From assembly GCA_963677085.2 (NCBI GenBank), contig CAXXFH010000005.1:186001-250000 (forward strand): a stretch of 64,000 nt of DNA, read 5' to 3'. Made by a program: the position numbers and the translations under genes. The notes beneath the pieces are model-generated. The model saw nothing but the letters and a program-made list of their open reading frames with translations. It searched no databases and was not told where the DNA came from. How positions within the stretch are numbered: position 1 is the first letter of the stretch; each line of letters opens with the position of its first letter. Origin of the DNA: G963677085 sp963677085. GTDB lineage: Bacteria; Planctomycetota; Planctomycetia; Pirellulales; Thermoguttaceae. Shown here one piece after another: positions 53,262 through 61,939 of this stretch.

Positions 53262-55079
53262 ATGCGACTATTTCCCGCCTGCGCCTTGCCTGCTCTGTTC
53301 TTGTTGGTATTGTGCTCGACGCTTGTCGTTGCCGAAGAACCGCTGCTTAAGAGTTTGCGACCGCGTCCCCGGTTGCTCTTCACAACGGAGCGGCAGGCAG
53401 AAATTGAAGCAATGGCCGAGACCGATCAACTTCTGGCACTGTTGATCGACGCCAACGTTCGGCTGGCCGACGCGGCGCTGAAAGAAAAACCATGCTGGTA
53501 CGAGATTCCCGACGGGAAGCGTCTCCTGGCGCAAAGCCGTCGCGCAATCTCGCGGGTATGGGCATTCGCTTTCGCCTACCGCATGACCGGCGAGGTGAAG
53601 TACAAGGACGCGGCCATCCGCGAGATGCTCACGGTCTGCAAGTTCAAAGACTGGAATCCACGTCACTTCCTGGACACGGCTGAGATGACGGCCGCCGTTG
53701 CGGTCGGCTACGACTGGCTCTACGATGAAATCACGCCGGACGACCGCAAGACGATTCGAGAAGCGATCGTCCAGCACGGATTTGAGCCGGGGTTGACTTT
53801 CTATGAGCGGCAACGGGGTTGGGTGAAGGGAGACAACAATTGGAATCAGGTCTGTAACGGTGGACTCCTTCTCGGGGCACTGGCGATAGGTGACGAAGAT
53901 TCGAACATTTCAGAGAAGATCACGAAGCACGCCTTGGCAAGTATTCCTTGCGGCCTAAGTGCCTACCGTCCGGATGGTGCCTATCCCGAGGGGCCCACCT
54001 ACTGGGCTTACGGCACGATCTATACGGCGCTGACGATCGACGCCCTCGATACGGCGCTCGGTTGCGACTTTGACATCCCCACGTCTCCCGGCCTCGACAA
54101 AACGGGCGCATATCGGATCCATACGATTGGCCCGTTCGGCGATTATTTTAACTACGCCGACTGCGGATCGACGGCGCGTCCGACGCCGACGATGTTCTGT
54201 CTCGCAAGGGTTTATGACAAGCCGATGCATGCCTGGTGGCACCGTCAATTCTTAGAGGCCTCGGCCTCACGACTCCGCGGACGGCGGCCCTTTCTTTCGC
54301 GATTCCAGGCGATGGAAGTGGCGTGGTATGACCCGCGCGGTACGCAGCCAAACGCCACCGAGTTGCCACGCGCTGCAGTGTTTCGTGGTCGTCAAGACAT
54401 TGCGACGATGCGAACAGCCTGGGGCGATCCGGATGCAGTCTATGTCGGCATCAAGGGAGGCAACAATCGCGTGAACCACTGTCATCTGGATCTCGGCTCG
54501 TTCGTTCTCGACGCGGGAGGAGTGCGCTGGGCAATGGACCTCGGGTCGGACAATTATAACATGCCGGGCTACTTCGGCGGCAAGCGTTGGACGTATTACC
54601 GAATGACCAATCGGAGCCACAACACGCTCGTCATCGGCGACAAGTTGCAGAACACGGCTGGCGTGGCGCCGATTACGGAGTTTTCGTCGGAGAAAGGGCG
54701 CACGAAGGTCGTGATCGACCTGACGCCGGCCTACAAGGATCAGGTGACGAAAGCGACACGAACGGCGACGCTTTACGACGATGGGCGTTTCGTCGTCGAG
54801 GACGTGTTGCGCTGCGTCCAAGAACCGGTCCGCTGGGGTATGGTTACGGCGGCAGACGTGAAGCTCGACGGCCGTCGAGCCTTACTGACCCGCAAGGCCA
54901 AGACGCTCGAGGCGAAGCTTTCGACCGGGACGGATGGGGCCTGGGAAATCGTCTCGACCAAACCACCGCAGGAGATTGAGAAGCAGAACACCGGCACGCG
55001 GATGTTGGCCACCACCGTTGCGCCGGGTAATGGCAACCTCACGATTACCGTCGAACTGAAGCTCGTTGACTCAAACTGA
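53262..55079 (+). CDS. Exported heparinase II/III-like polysaccharide lyase
   Basis: 605 residues from the ATG after GAGAGGA. A Sec signal peptide ends V-V-A-E-E. Residues 30-330 form an alpha/alpha toroid with A-V-A-V-G-Y-D-W-L-Y-D and G-D-N-N-W-N-Q-V-C-N-G-G, typical of PL8/PL12/PL21-like lyases. The second half is a beta-sandwich with N-H-C-H-L-D-L-G-S-F-V-L-D-A-G-G-V-R-W-A, matching the heparinase II/III C-terminal domain and its metal His. It should cut uronate-containing glycans, probably sulfated, by beta-elimination. It neighbours a sulfatase on the opposite strand. Confidence 0.88.
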   Translation: MRLFPACALPALFLLVLCSTLVVAEEPLLKSLRPRPRLLFTTERQAEIEAMAETDQLLALLIDANVRLADAALKEKPCWYEIPDGKRLLAQSRRAISRVWAFAFAYRMTGEVKYKDAAIREMLTVCKFKDWNPRHFLDTAEMTAAVAVGYDWLYDEITPDDRKTIREAIVQHGFEPGLTFYERQRGWVKGDNNWNQVCNGGLLLGALAIGDEDSNISEKITKHALASIPCGLSAYRPDGAYPEGPTYWAYGTIYTALTIDALDTALGCDFDIPTSPGLDKTGAYRIHTIGPFGDYFNYADCGSTARPTPTMFCLARVYDKPMHAWWHRQFLEASASRLRGRRPFLSRFQAMEVAWYDPRGTQPNATELPRAAVFRGRQDIATMRTAWGDPDAVYVGIKGGNNRVNHCHLDLGSFVLDAGGVRWAMDLGSDNYNMPGYFGGKRWTYYRMTNRSHNTLVIGDKLQNTAGVAPITEFSSEKGRTKVVIDLTPAYKDQVTKATRTATLYDDGRFVVEDVLRCVQEPVRWGMVTAADVKLDGRRALLTRKAKTLEAKLSTGTDGAWEIVSTKPPQEIEKQNTGTRMLATTVAPGNGNLTITVELKLVDSN

Positions 55080-55133
55080 GAACGTTTGCCAGAGTACGAA
55101 GCGTTGTCCAAGAGTACCCCAAGAACGTGTTTT

Positions 55134-55202
55134 ATTGATGCTTGCATCTTGCATCGAAAATGCTCCGCTTCGGAAAGCCGAACGCCTGGAACCCCAGGCT
55201 CG
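55134..55202 (+). mobile_element. MITE-like element, copy D (truncated)
   Basis: The left end ATTGATGCTTGCAT with T before it is intact. CTTGCAT is then duplicated, and identity to copies A-C holds to about 55202, where the element stops without its right end. Confidence 0.65.
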
Positions 55203-55300
55203 CTGGTGAACGACCACCCATGAGGTGGAGTGCGCTCGTGAACGCTTGCCTGAAACCTTTGGTGATTTCACAACCTCAGAGCTTCCATTCAGGAAGTTGA

Positions 55301-55322
55301 TTCCCAAACCGGAGCTTGGGAA
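55301..55322. repeat. REP-like palindrome (TTCCCAA arms)
   Basis: TTCCCAAACCGGAGCTTGGGAA, a near-perfect inverted repeat of the same family as 11957-11980 and 58751-58774. Confidence 0.6.
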
Positions 55323-55549
55323 CCAGGATGTCTCTGGCACTGTTGCTAACCAGCCGGTGAAAGCGTGCTGTCGCATGGCGGTTTGTAACAGATTGCGTCG
55401 CGCATCCTATCCGATTGCGGCACGGCGCGTGTTTCTTTGTGTTTCGCCCGTTTTAGGCCGCGTTTCGCACTTGGAAGTGGTTTGGCGATCTGCTATCTTG
55501 GCCGCTTTCTGAACTGCCCAACCAGCACTTTTGCGAGACCAGGAATCGC

Positions 55550-56437
55550 ATGTCTGAGCAAAGCCACGAAGCCGATTACCAGCGGGTTGTTGAAGCCGGT
55601 GCCAATACGCAGATGTTGCGGGGCACATCGATCGAGATCGTTCGCCCGGTGAAGCTCGAACGGCCGCCGGAACACGTCGTCTTCGATTTCGACGGTACGC
55701 TGAGTTTGATCCGCGAAGGTTGGCCGGAGGTGATGGTGCCGATGATGGTCGAAATCCTTCAGGCCACCGGCAGTGACGAAACGCCCAAAGAGCTATACGA
55801 CATGGCGATGGAATTCGTCATGAACCTCACGGGCAAGCAAACGATTTACCAGATGATTCGCCTGGTCGAAGAGATCGAACATCGCGGCGGTGTGGCGGAA
55901 GACCCGATGGTTTACAAAGAGATGTACCACGACCGGCTCATGCAACGGATCGTCGGACGCCGCGAAGCGTTGCGCTCTGGCGAAGCGAAGGCCGAAGATA
56001 TGGTCGTGCCTGGCAGTTTGGATTTGCTCGATGCGATTGTGCAGCGGGGTGCGGCTGTGTACCTGGCTAGCGGAACCGATGAGAAGTACGTCATCGAAGA
56101 GGTTGCCCTGTTGGGGCTCGACAAGTATTTCGGCAAGCACGTCTACGGCGCTCAGGACGATTACAAGAGTTTCTCGAAGGCCATGGTCATCGAGCGGATT
56201 CTGCGGGAGAACAACGTCGCGGGCGACGTTTTGCTAGGCTTCGGCGATGGCTATGTCGAAATCCAAAACGTGAAGCAGGCCGGTGGCGTGGCCGTCGGGG
56301 TGGCTAGCGACGAGACACAACGCAACGGCAAGCCCGACCCCTGGAAACGAGATCGGCTGATGGGTGTCGGGGCCGATGTCATTGTGCCCGACTATCAAGA
56401 GTGCCAAACGCTGGTGAGCTACTTGTGGGGCGAGTAG
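55550..56437 (+). CDS. HAD superfamily phosphatase
   Basis: 295 residues with AGGA before the ATG. Catalytic motif I is V-F-D-F-D-G-T-L-S (about residue 45); motif II is Y-L-A-S-G-T-D and motif IV is G-F-G-D-G-Y-V-E. A helical cap lies between motifs I and II. It should dephosphorylate a small metabolite, perhaps a sugar phosphate. It begins a three-gene series with a deoxyhypusine-synthase-like gene and an RfaE-like kinase whose coding regions overlap, so kinase and phosphatase probably act on the same kind of sugar, as in heptose pathways. No signal peptide. Confidence 0.87.
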   Translation: MSEQSHEADYQRVVEAGANTQMLRGTSIEIVRPVKLERPPEHVVFDFDGTLSLIREGWPEVMVPMMVEILQATGSDETPKELYDMAMEFVMNLTGKQTIYQMIRLVEEIEHRGGVAEDPMVYKEMYHDRLMQRIVGRREALRSGEAKAEDMVVPGSLDLLDAIVQRGAAVYLASGTDEKYVIEEVALLGLDKYFGKHVYGAQDDYKSFSKAMVIERILRENNVAGDVLLGFGDGYVEIQNVKQAGGVAVGVASDETQRNGKPDPWKRDRLMGVGADVIVPDYQECQTLVSYLWGE

Positions 56438-56670
56438 GGAAAAGAGGACAGGGAACTGGGGATAGAGGTTGGAGGTTGATTTAACAACTCAAAGCCCACG
56501 GGTTGCACCCCCAGGGACGGCGACGTAATCCGTCCCGCAATCAACCCAGCACTCAACCAAGAACGAATCGCAAACCACCCAATCGCGTTCTTCATCCTTT
56601 CGACCACTATCCATTTCACGGCCACGAAAAACGCAAAAGGCACGAAAACACGTGTGTCCAGGTATCTGCC

Positions 56671-57639
56671 ATGCCTTTCGAACAGTTTGACCCAGCGACA
56701 CTTCACTTGCGACCTCTTGCCGAACGGGCGCACGACATCGACCGTTCGGTGATGATCGCCCCCGATGGGCCGCGCACGCCCTTTGCCCACGAGGCGCTCC
56801 CGAAACTGGCCGACGCGATCGTTGCTGCCAAAGCCAACGGTTCGTCGGTGATGTTCGCGTGCGGTGCCCACGTGCTTCGCAAAGGCAACGGCCCGTTGTT
56901 GATTGATCTCATGCAGCGTGGGTTGTTGACCCACTTGGCGCTGAACGGCGCGGGCGCGATTCACGACTTCGAACTGGCTATGATCGGACAAACGTGTGAA
57001 AGCGTGGCACGCTACGTGTCGGAAGGGCAGTTCGGCTTGTGGAACGAGACGGGACGCCTCAACGAGGCTGTGACCAGTGGTGCAGGCGACGGGCTCGGGT
57101 TCGGAGAGTCAGTCGGCCGGATGATCGAAGAAGAACAATTTCCATACCGCGAGACAAGCGTGTTGGCCGCCGGATACCGGCTGGGCGTTCCCGTTACCGT
57201 ACACGTGGGGTTCGGTCAGGATATCGTTCACGAGCACCCCAACTTCAATGCGGAAGCAACGGGCGCCGCCACGTATGCCGATTTTCTCATCTTCACGCAG
57301 AGCGTCACCAAGTTGCAGGGCGGTGTTTTTCTGAACATCGGCACGGCCGTCATGGGACCCGAGGTCTATCTTAAGGCTGTCGCCATGGCGCGGAATGTCG
57401 CTCATCAGCACGGCGAGAAGATTACTAAGATCACGACGGCCGTATTCGACATGGCACAGTTGGGCGGGGGACTTAACAAAGAGGCGTCGAAAAACGACCC
57501 CCGCTACTACTTCCGCCCCTACAAAACCGTGTTGGTGCGTACGGTGGCCGATGGCGGTACGAGCTTTTTTGTGGAGGGCGATCACGCGTCCACCGTGCCG
57601 GCGCTATACGACCAAGTCATCGCGAGGGTCGACGCATGA
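56671..57639 (+). CDS. Deoxyhypusine-synthase-like protein of unknown function
   Basis: 322 residues from M-P-F-E-Q-F-D. Conserved stretches are F-A-C-G-A-H-V-L-R-K-G-N-G-P-L-L-I-D-L-M, T-H-L-A-L-N-G-A-G-A-I-H-D-F-E-L-A and V-T-V-H-V-G-F-G-Q-D-I-V-H-E-H-P. I recognise this as a bacterial family with distant likeness to NAD-binding deoxyhypusine synthase; bacteria generally lack the eIF5A substrate, so another reaction is expected. It overlaps the downstream kinase by ATGA. The frame extends upstream by 56 residues through low-quality sequence and was shortened. Confidence 0.7.
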   Translation: MPFEQFDPATLHLRPLAERAHDIDRSVMIAPDGPRTPFAHEALPKLADAIVAAKANGSSVMFACGAHVLRKGNGPLLIDLMQRGLLTHLALNGAGAIHDFELAMIGQTCESVARYVSEGQFGLWNETGRLNEAVTSGAGDGLGFGESVGRMIEEEQFPYRETSVLAAGYRLGVPVTVHVGFGQDIVHEHPNFNAEATGAATYADFLIFTQSVTKLQGGVFLNIGTAVMGPEVYLKAVAMARNVAHQHGEKITKITTAVFDMAQLGGGLNKEASKNDPRYYFRPYKTVLVRTVADGGTSFFVEGDHASTVPALYDQVIARVDA

Positions 57640-58694
57640 AGATGTTCGGCGATATGTCGGCCGCTCGATTGCAGGAAATCGTCGAGCGGTTTTCTTCGCT
57701 ACGGATCGCCGTATTGGGCGACTACTTTCTCGATAAGTATCTCGACGTCGATCCAAGCTTGGCCGAGGTCAGCCTTGAGACGGGCAAAACGGCCCATCAA
57801 GTTACCGCCATTCGCCACAGCCCCGGTGCCGCGGGCACGGTGATGTGTAACCTGGCCGCGCTGGAAGCCGGAACGCTCTACGCGGTGGGCTACACGGGCG
57901 ACGATGGCGAGTCGTACGACTTGCGCAACGACCTTTCGGCGTTAGGGTGTAATACAGATTACCTGCACCTTGCGACCGACCGAATGACGCCCACGTATCT
58001 GAAGCCGTGTGATGTCGACAAACCGGGCTTGGCGGGTGAACATTCTCGTTACGACACGAAGAACCGCGAACGCACGCCCGACGTCTTACAGCAGAAGGTG
58101 ATCGACTCGCTCGATACGCTTCTGCCGAAGGTCGACGCCGTGATTACGATGGATCAGGTCGAGGAAGAGGATTGCGGTGTGGTCACCCGGGCGGTCCGAG
58201 GAGCGTTGGCGGCGAGGGCATCTGCAGCCCGCGATACGGTCTTCTGGGCCGACAGCCGCCGCCGAATTCGAGATTTTCGGCAGGTAATCATCAAGCCTAA
58301 TCAGTTCGAAGCCGTCGAGTGCGACAACCCAGCGCCCAACGATTCGGTGGACTTAGACTGCTTGGCTGCGGCCATGGCACATTTGTGCGCAACAACCGGC
58401 GCACCGATCGTCGCTACACGCGGACCGGAAGGGATCGTGGTGAGCGACCCCGAGTTTACCCTTGTGCCCGGAGTGTGCGTAGGAGGTCCGCTCGACACGA
58501 CAGGTGCGGGCGACAGCACTACGGCCGGGTGCGTTTTGGCCTTGGCGGCCGGGGCTTCGTTGCCTGAGGCGGCCTTGGTCGGAAACTTGGTGGCTTCAAT
58601 TACCGTGCAGCAGCTGGCCACCACGGGCACAGCCAGCCCCGCGCAACTTCTCCAGCGTCTCGATATGTGGCACGCTCAGCACAAGCATTGCTAA
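57636..58694 (+). CDS. PfkB family sugar kinase, RfaE/HldE-like
   Basis: 352 residues; the ATG overlaps the previous stop (ATGA). The N-terminal fold opens R-I-A-V-L-G-D-Y-F-L-D-K-Y, followed by P-G-A-A-G-T-V-M-C-N-L-A-A-L as in RfaE-type kinases, V-G-Y-T-G-D-D-G-E, and the PfkB signature D-T-T-G-A-G-D-S-T-T-A-G near the C-terminus, whose Asp is catalytic. There is no nucleotidyltransferase domain, so it corresponds to the kinase half of HldE. It should phosphorylate a sugar, possibly a heptose phosphate, in the cytoplasm. Confidence 0.87.
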   Translation: MKMFGDMSAARLQEIVERFSSLRIAVLGDYFLDKYLDVDPSLAEVSLETGKTAHQVTAIRHSPGAAGTVMCNLAALEAGTLYAVGYTGDDGESYDLRNDLSALGCNTDYLHLATDRMTPTYLKPCDVDKPGLAGEHSRYDTKNRERTPDVLQQKVIDSLDTLLPKVDAVITMDQVEEEDCGVVTRAVRGALAARASAARDTVFWADSRRRIRDFRQVIIKPNQFEAVECDNPAPNDSVDLDCLAAAMAHLCATTGAPIVATRGPEGIVVSDPEFTLVPGVCVGGPLDTTGAGDSTTAGCVLALAAGASLPEAALVGNLVASITVQQLATTGTASPAQLLQRLDMWHAQHKHC

Positions 58695-58750
58695 TTTCTT
58701 GTGCTCTTCTTCTGCCCGAGTTCGGGCTGCTTCTGTTTCCCTTGCCTCTC

Positions 58751-58774
58751 GTTCCCAAGCTGGAGCTTGCGAAC
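58751..58774. repeat. REP-like palindrome
   Basis: GTTCCCAAGCT-GG-AGCTTGCGAAC, one mismatch in 11-bp arms. It follows the PfkB gene and may act as a terminator. Confidence 0.6.
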
Positions 58775-58874
58775 GGGGGAAATGGTTCATCTTCCCGAAA
58801 TTTGACTTCGCCACACGCAAAGTGCAGGATGTTGTGGACGGGGCGGAGATCACGAGTTCAGCATCGGGAGCCAT

Positions 58875-59797
58875 ATGATGAGCGATTTGAGAATGCGGCG
58901 AAGTTCAATTGTTCTACTGGCGATAACGCTAGGGTGTCTTGTTGCCGTTGCCTGCCTGACGACAGTGGCGATCGCCGAAGAACCGGCGGATCCGGAAGTC
59001 TGTGTCGGTGCGTACTACTTCCATGGCTGGAGCGGTAAAACAGAGAGCTTCCATCTGCCTGAACTTCTGCAGAAGGATTTCGGCCATCGTCGGCCCGTCT
59101 GGGGTTGGCGGGTAAACACGGTCGAGGACGTGAGCCATGAAATCGACCTTTGTGCCGACCATGGGCTGAAGTTTTGGTCGTTCTGTTGGTACTATCCGGA
59201 ACGGCCGGATAAGAATTCCCCGTTGAACGAGGCACTCGAACTCTACCTTAAGGCTCCCAACTGCGAGCGAATGAAATTCTGTCTGTTGGTCGCCAACCAC
59301 GGCGGCTATCGCATCGGGCCAAAGGATTGGGACTCGTGCTGCGCGACGTGGATTGAATTATTCAAAGGGCCGACCCACCTGACTGTCGATGGCAAACCGC
59401 TGATCATCTTTTTTTCACCTGGCGAATTAGGTAAGGCGTTCGGCGGTGCCGACAAGGTGCGCGAAGCGTTGGACCAGCTTCGTACGAAGGCGAAGGCCGC
59501 GGGTTTATCGGGGGTTACCGTGGCAGCTTGTAGCGGGCCCGGTAACTTCACATGGCTTCAGCAATGCGGCTACGACGTTGTAACTGCCTACAACTACAGT
59601 TTCGCGTGGATGGACGGCAGCGGGGAAAAGCCGTTCGGAGAGTTGGTTGACAAAACCGAGAAGGTTTGGGAGGCTTACGCCGCGAAGTCGCCATTGCCCT
59701 ATGTGCCGGTGGCGACCATTGGTTGGGACCGCCGTCCCTGGGAGGTGGGCAAGCACCCGGCCGAAAAGATTTCGGGTTGGTATACGGGCCGTACGCC
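58875..59797 (+). pseudogene. GH99-like (WbsX-type) exported protein, 3' end lost to an IS element
   Basis: About 308 original residues remain, followed by 17 residues read into the IS element before a stop. GGAG precedes the ATG pair at 58875/58878. A signal peptide ends T-V-A-I-A-E-E. Family features are V-G-A-Y-Y-F-H-G-W, F-W-S-F-C-W-Y-Y-P-E-R, V-A-N-H-G and I-G-W-D-R-R-P-W-E, as in GH99-like and WbsX-type barrel proteins. The region beyond G-W-Y-T-G-R-T-P, which would complete the barrel, is missing and is not found on the far side of the IS, so the gene is broken and deleted. Confidence 0.82.
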
Positions 59798-61077
59798 CAG
59801 GAGAAATGCAAAGTCTATTTTGCCAACCAAGGGGCGGGCTGGGTCGTAGAAACGGAAGGCCGTGGCGGAGTTGCGGCGGGAGTTTCCTACGTTTCAAGGA
59901 GGGCCGTATCGTGGTCGCATCGTCGTTGAGTCAGTTGGAAGCGGTATTCTCAAAGGTTTCGGATCCACGCGACCCCAGGGGGGTGAGGCATCCGTTCTCC
60001 GGCATCGTTTCCTTGGTGTTTCTCGGCTTGTTGGGGCGGATTACCGAGATGGCCGTGGTGGTACGTTGGGCGAATGCGAATTGGGAGGAACTCAAGGAAC
60101 CACGGGGATTTACACGCGACAAATCCCCGTGCGGCTCGACCATTTCCAGGGCCTTGGCCGGGCTCAGTCTGGACGAGTTTCGCGAGGCGTTCGCCCTATG
60201 GCTGAACACGGCCCTGGCCGATCAGGAGGGCCGTTGGGTCGCAGCGGTCGACGGCAAGACGTGTCGCCAAGGACTTGGCGCCGATGGCTCGCCCGTGCAG
60301 ATGCTCAATGTTTTCCTGCAACGGGTCAAGTTGACGCTGGACCAATGGTCGATCGGCGGCGACAAAACCAACGAGCCTGGGAGTCTCAAAGTGCATCTGG
60401 CTGAGTTGCTCGAGGCCTATCCTGCCCTGCAACTGCTCACCGGCGATGCGATCTACGCCCAGCGGCCGTTGCTCGAACTTCTCCAAGCCCACGGCTGCGA
60501 CTACCTGTTCCAAGTCAAGGCGAACCAGCCCGACATGCTGGACGCCTTGGAAACCTGCTTTTTCCAGGAGACGGCCACCGAGCCGGCCCATGAAGTCATC
60601 GAAAAAAGGGGCTGAATCGGGAAACGCGTCGGCTTTGGGTCAACCTCGACGACGCCGAGCATATCCGCGAGCATCTGAACGTTCCCGGCTGCCGGATCGG
60701 CATTCGGGTTGATCGCTTAGTGCGCTCGGCGGAGGGCACGCTCCTTTCCTGCGAAAGCCGGTACTTCATCACCAGTCTGGAGCCCGATTCGGTCACGCCG
60801 CGTGAACTCCAGGCCACCATTCGTGACCACTGGCAGGTGGAAAACTGCCTTCATTTCGTCAAGGACCGCTGGTGGGACAAAGATCGCCACTACACCAAGC
60901 GGCCCGGCCTGGCCGAGGCGTTCGCTTCGCTGACCAACGCCGCTCTGGCCGTCCTCCGCCTGATCCACCCTCCAGGCGAACCCCTTCGGGCAACCGCCGA
61001 ACGAATCCAATGGCGGCCCCGCTCCACCCTCTCCCGCCTCGGATTCAACCCGCCCAGGTGACTTTGCATTTCTCCTG
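59798..61077 (+). mobile_element. ISAs1-family insertion sequence, 1280 bp
   Basis: The ends carry a perfect 17-bp terminal inverted repeat: CAGGAGAAATGCAAAGT (59798-59814) and its complement at 61061-61077. It encodes one ISAs1-type transposase. The flanks, GTACGCC on the left and CGGTCCG on the right, show no target duplication, which together with the missing 3' part of the host gene points to a deletion or recombination after insertion. Confidence 0.92.
59911..61061 (+). pseudogene. tnpA: ISAs1-family DDE transposase, frameshifted
   Basis: GTG start with AAGGAGGG 7 bases upstream. The first part (234 residues) has the family N-terminus L-S-Q-L-E-A-V-F-S-K-V-S-D-P-R, D114 in A-A-V-D-G-K-T and D179 in T-G-D-A-I-Y-A-Q. 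At the A6G4 run (60602-60611) the frame ends in a TGA; with one extra A or G it continues L-N-R-E-T-R-R-L-W-V-N-L-D-D-A and includes the catalytic Glu in H-W-Q-V-E-N-C-L-H-F-V. The stop overlaps the right terminal repeat. Either a broken transposase or one expressed by slippage at the homopolymer; ISAs1 elements normally have one uninterrupted gene. Confidence 0.87.
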
Positions 61078-61437
61078 CGGTCCGGGACCGTGGATTTGCA
61101 GTTGGTTTGCAGATGTCTATAATCAAATTGGCCGTGGCACTGCATTTTGCTATCGTTTGTTTGGCCGGTCTTCTGTGCTGCTAACTTCAAAGAGCGTCAA
61201 CTTTTTTGCCAAAGGTTAGTCGCCAACGGAAGCGGCTTTCCGGAAAGGGTACGCCAGCACCGGCTTCGTTGACGACCGGGCCGCCCTATGCTGGACACTT
61301 TGTTCTTTGCTACTGATTTCACAGACCGTTGATTTTTTGCAACCACTCGCGACCAAAGCGGAGCGGATTCATGTCTCGGTGCGGCAGCATCGATCTGGTC
61401 GGCGGCCCTGCCACGCTACGTTGCGCACCGTAAATCG
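61078..61437. other. Intergenic region between IS and fur-type gene
   Basis: About 360 bases. It holds a diverged family-2 repeat at 61378-61412 and a related stretch near 61236-61280. No remnant of the GH99-like gene was recognised. Confidence 0.4.
61378..61412 (+). repeat. Dispersed repeat family 2, copy 3 (diverged)
   Basis: GGTGCGGCAGCATCGATCTG followed by GTCGGCGGCCCTGCC; matches the cores at 15091 and 49791 with several changes. It ends 26 bases before the Fur-type start. Confidence 0.5.
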
Positions 61438-61878
61438 ATGACCATGTTGAAAACCATAATCGGTGTCCCGGAAGCGCGTGTCATGCTTCAAGAAGCCGGC
61501 TTGCGACGCACGGCCAGCCGTGTTGCCGTCTTGCGCGAACTGGCAAACGCTGAGCGTCCGCTCTCGCATGCCGAGGTAGCCGAGCGGCTCGACGGCTCGG
61601 GTTTTGGTGCCCCGACCATCTTCCGTTGTCTGGTCGACATGGCCACGGCAGGAATCTTCACGCGAATCGACCTGGGCGATCACATTTGGCGTTTCGGGTT
61701 TCGCGGGTGCGGTGTCCACCGAGTTGCAGAACATCCGCATTTCGTCTGCATCGATTGCGGCAAGGCAACCTGCTTGCCGGGCGTGAACGTTGACGTGGCA
61801 CGGCCCGAGAATCTGCGGCACGACTTCGGCGACGTTACCGAGATTGTCCTCAAAGGACGCTGTCCGAGTTGTCGGTAG
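61438..61878 (+). CDS. Fur family metal-responsive repressor
   Basis: 146 residues. A winged helix (about 12-85) contains L-R-R-T-A-S-R-V-A-V-L-R-E-L and G-A-P-T-I-F-R-C-L-V-D-M. The dimerisation half has H-F-V-C-I-D-C-G-K and the C-terminal C-P-S-C, two C-x2-C pairs for structural zinc, plus H-R-V-A-E-H-P-H-F for the regulatory metal. Whether it senses iron, zinc or peroxide cannot be told. Start ATG 61438 or 61444; no ribosome site is clear. Convergent with a sulfatase gene. Confidence 0.9.
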   Translation: MTMLKTIIGVPEARVMLQEAGLRRTASRVAVLRELANAERPLSHAEVAERLDGSGFGAPTIFRCLVDMATAGIFTRIDLGDHIWRFGFRGCGVHRVAEHPHFVCIDCGKATCLPGVNVDVARPENLRHDFGDVTEIVLKGRCPSCR

Positions 61879-61939
61879 GTAAAGCCCGGCGCCAACGACC
61901 GCGCCGGGCTGTCCACCGTGGCCCGACCTTCGACAACCT

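Larger units (their letters stand above)
55080..55549. other. Intergenic region with MITE remnant and REP-like palindrome
   Basis: 470 bases before the HAD operon. Carries MITE copy D and the palindrome at 55301-55322. No gene is supported; the last 150 bases should hold the HAD operon promoter. Confidence 0.4.

Noticed and set aside
60602..60615. A classical -1 programmed frameshift site in the transposase
   Set aside because: In the zero frame the run reads GAA-AAA-AGG, which does not match X-XXY-YYZ; a base loss in the homopolymer is simpler.
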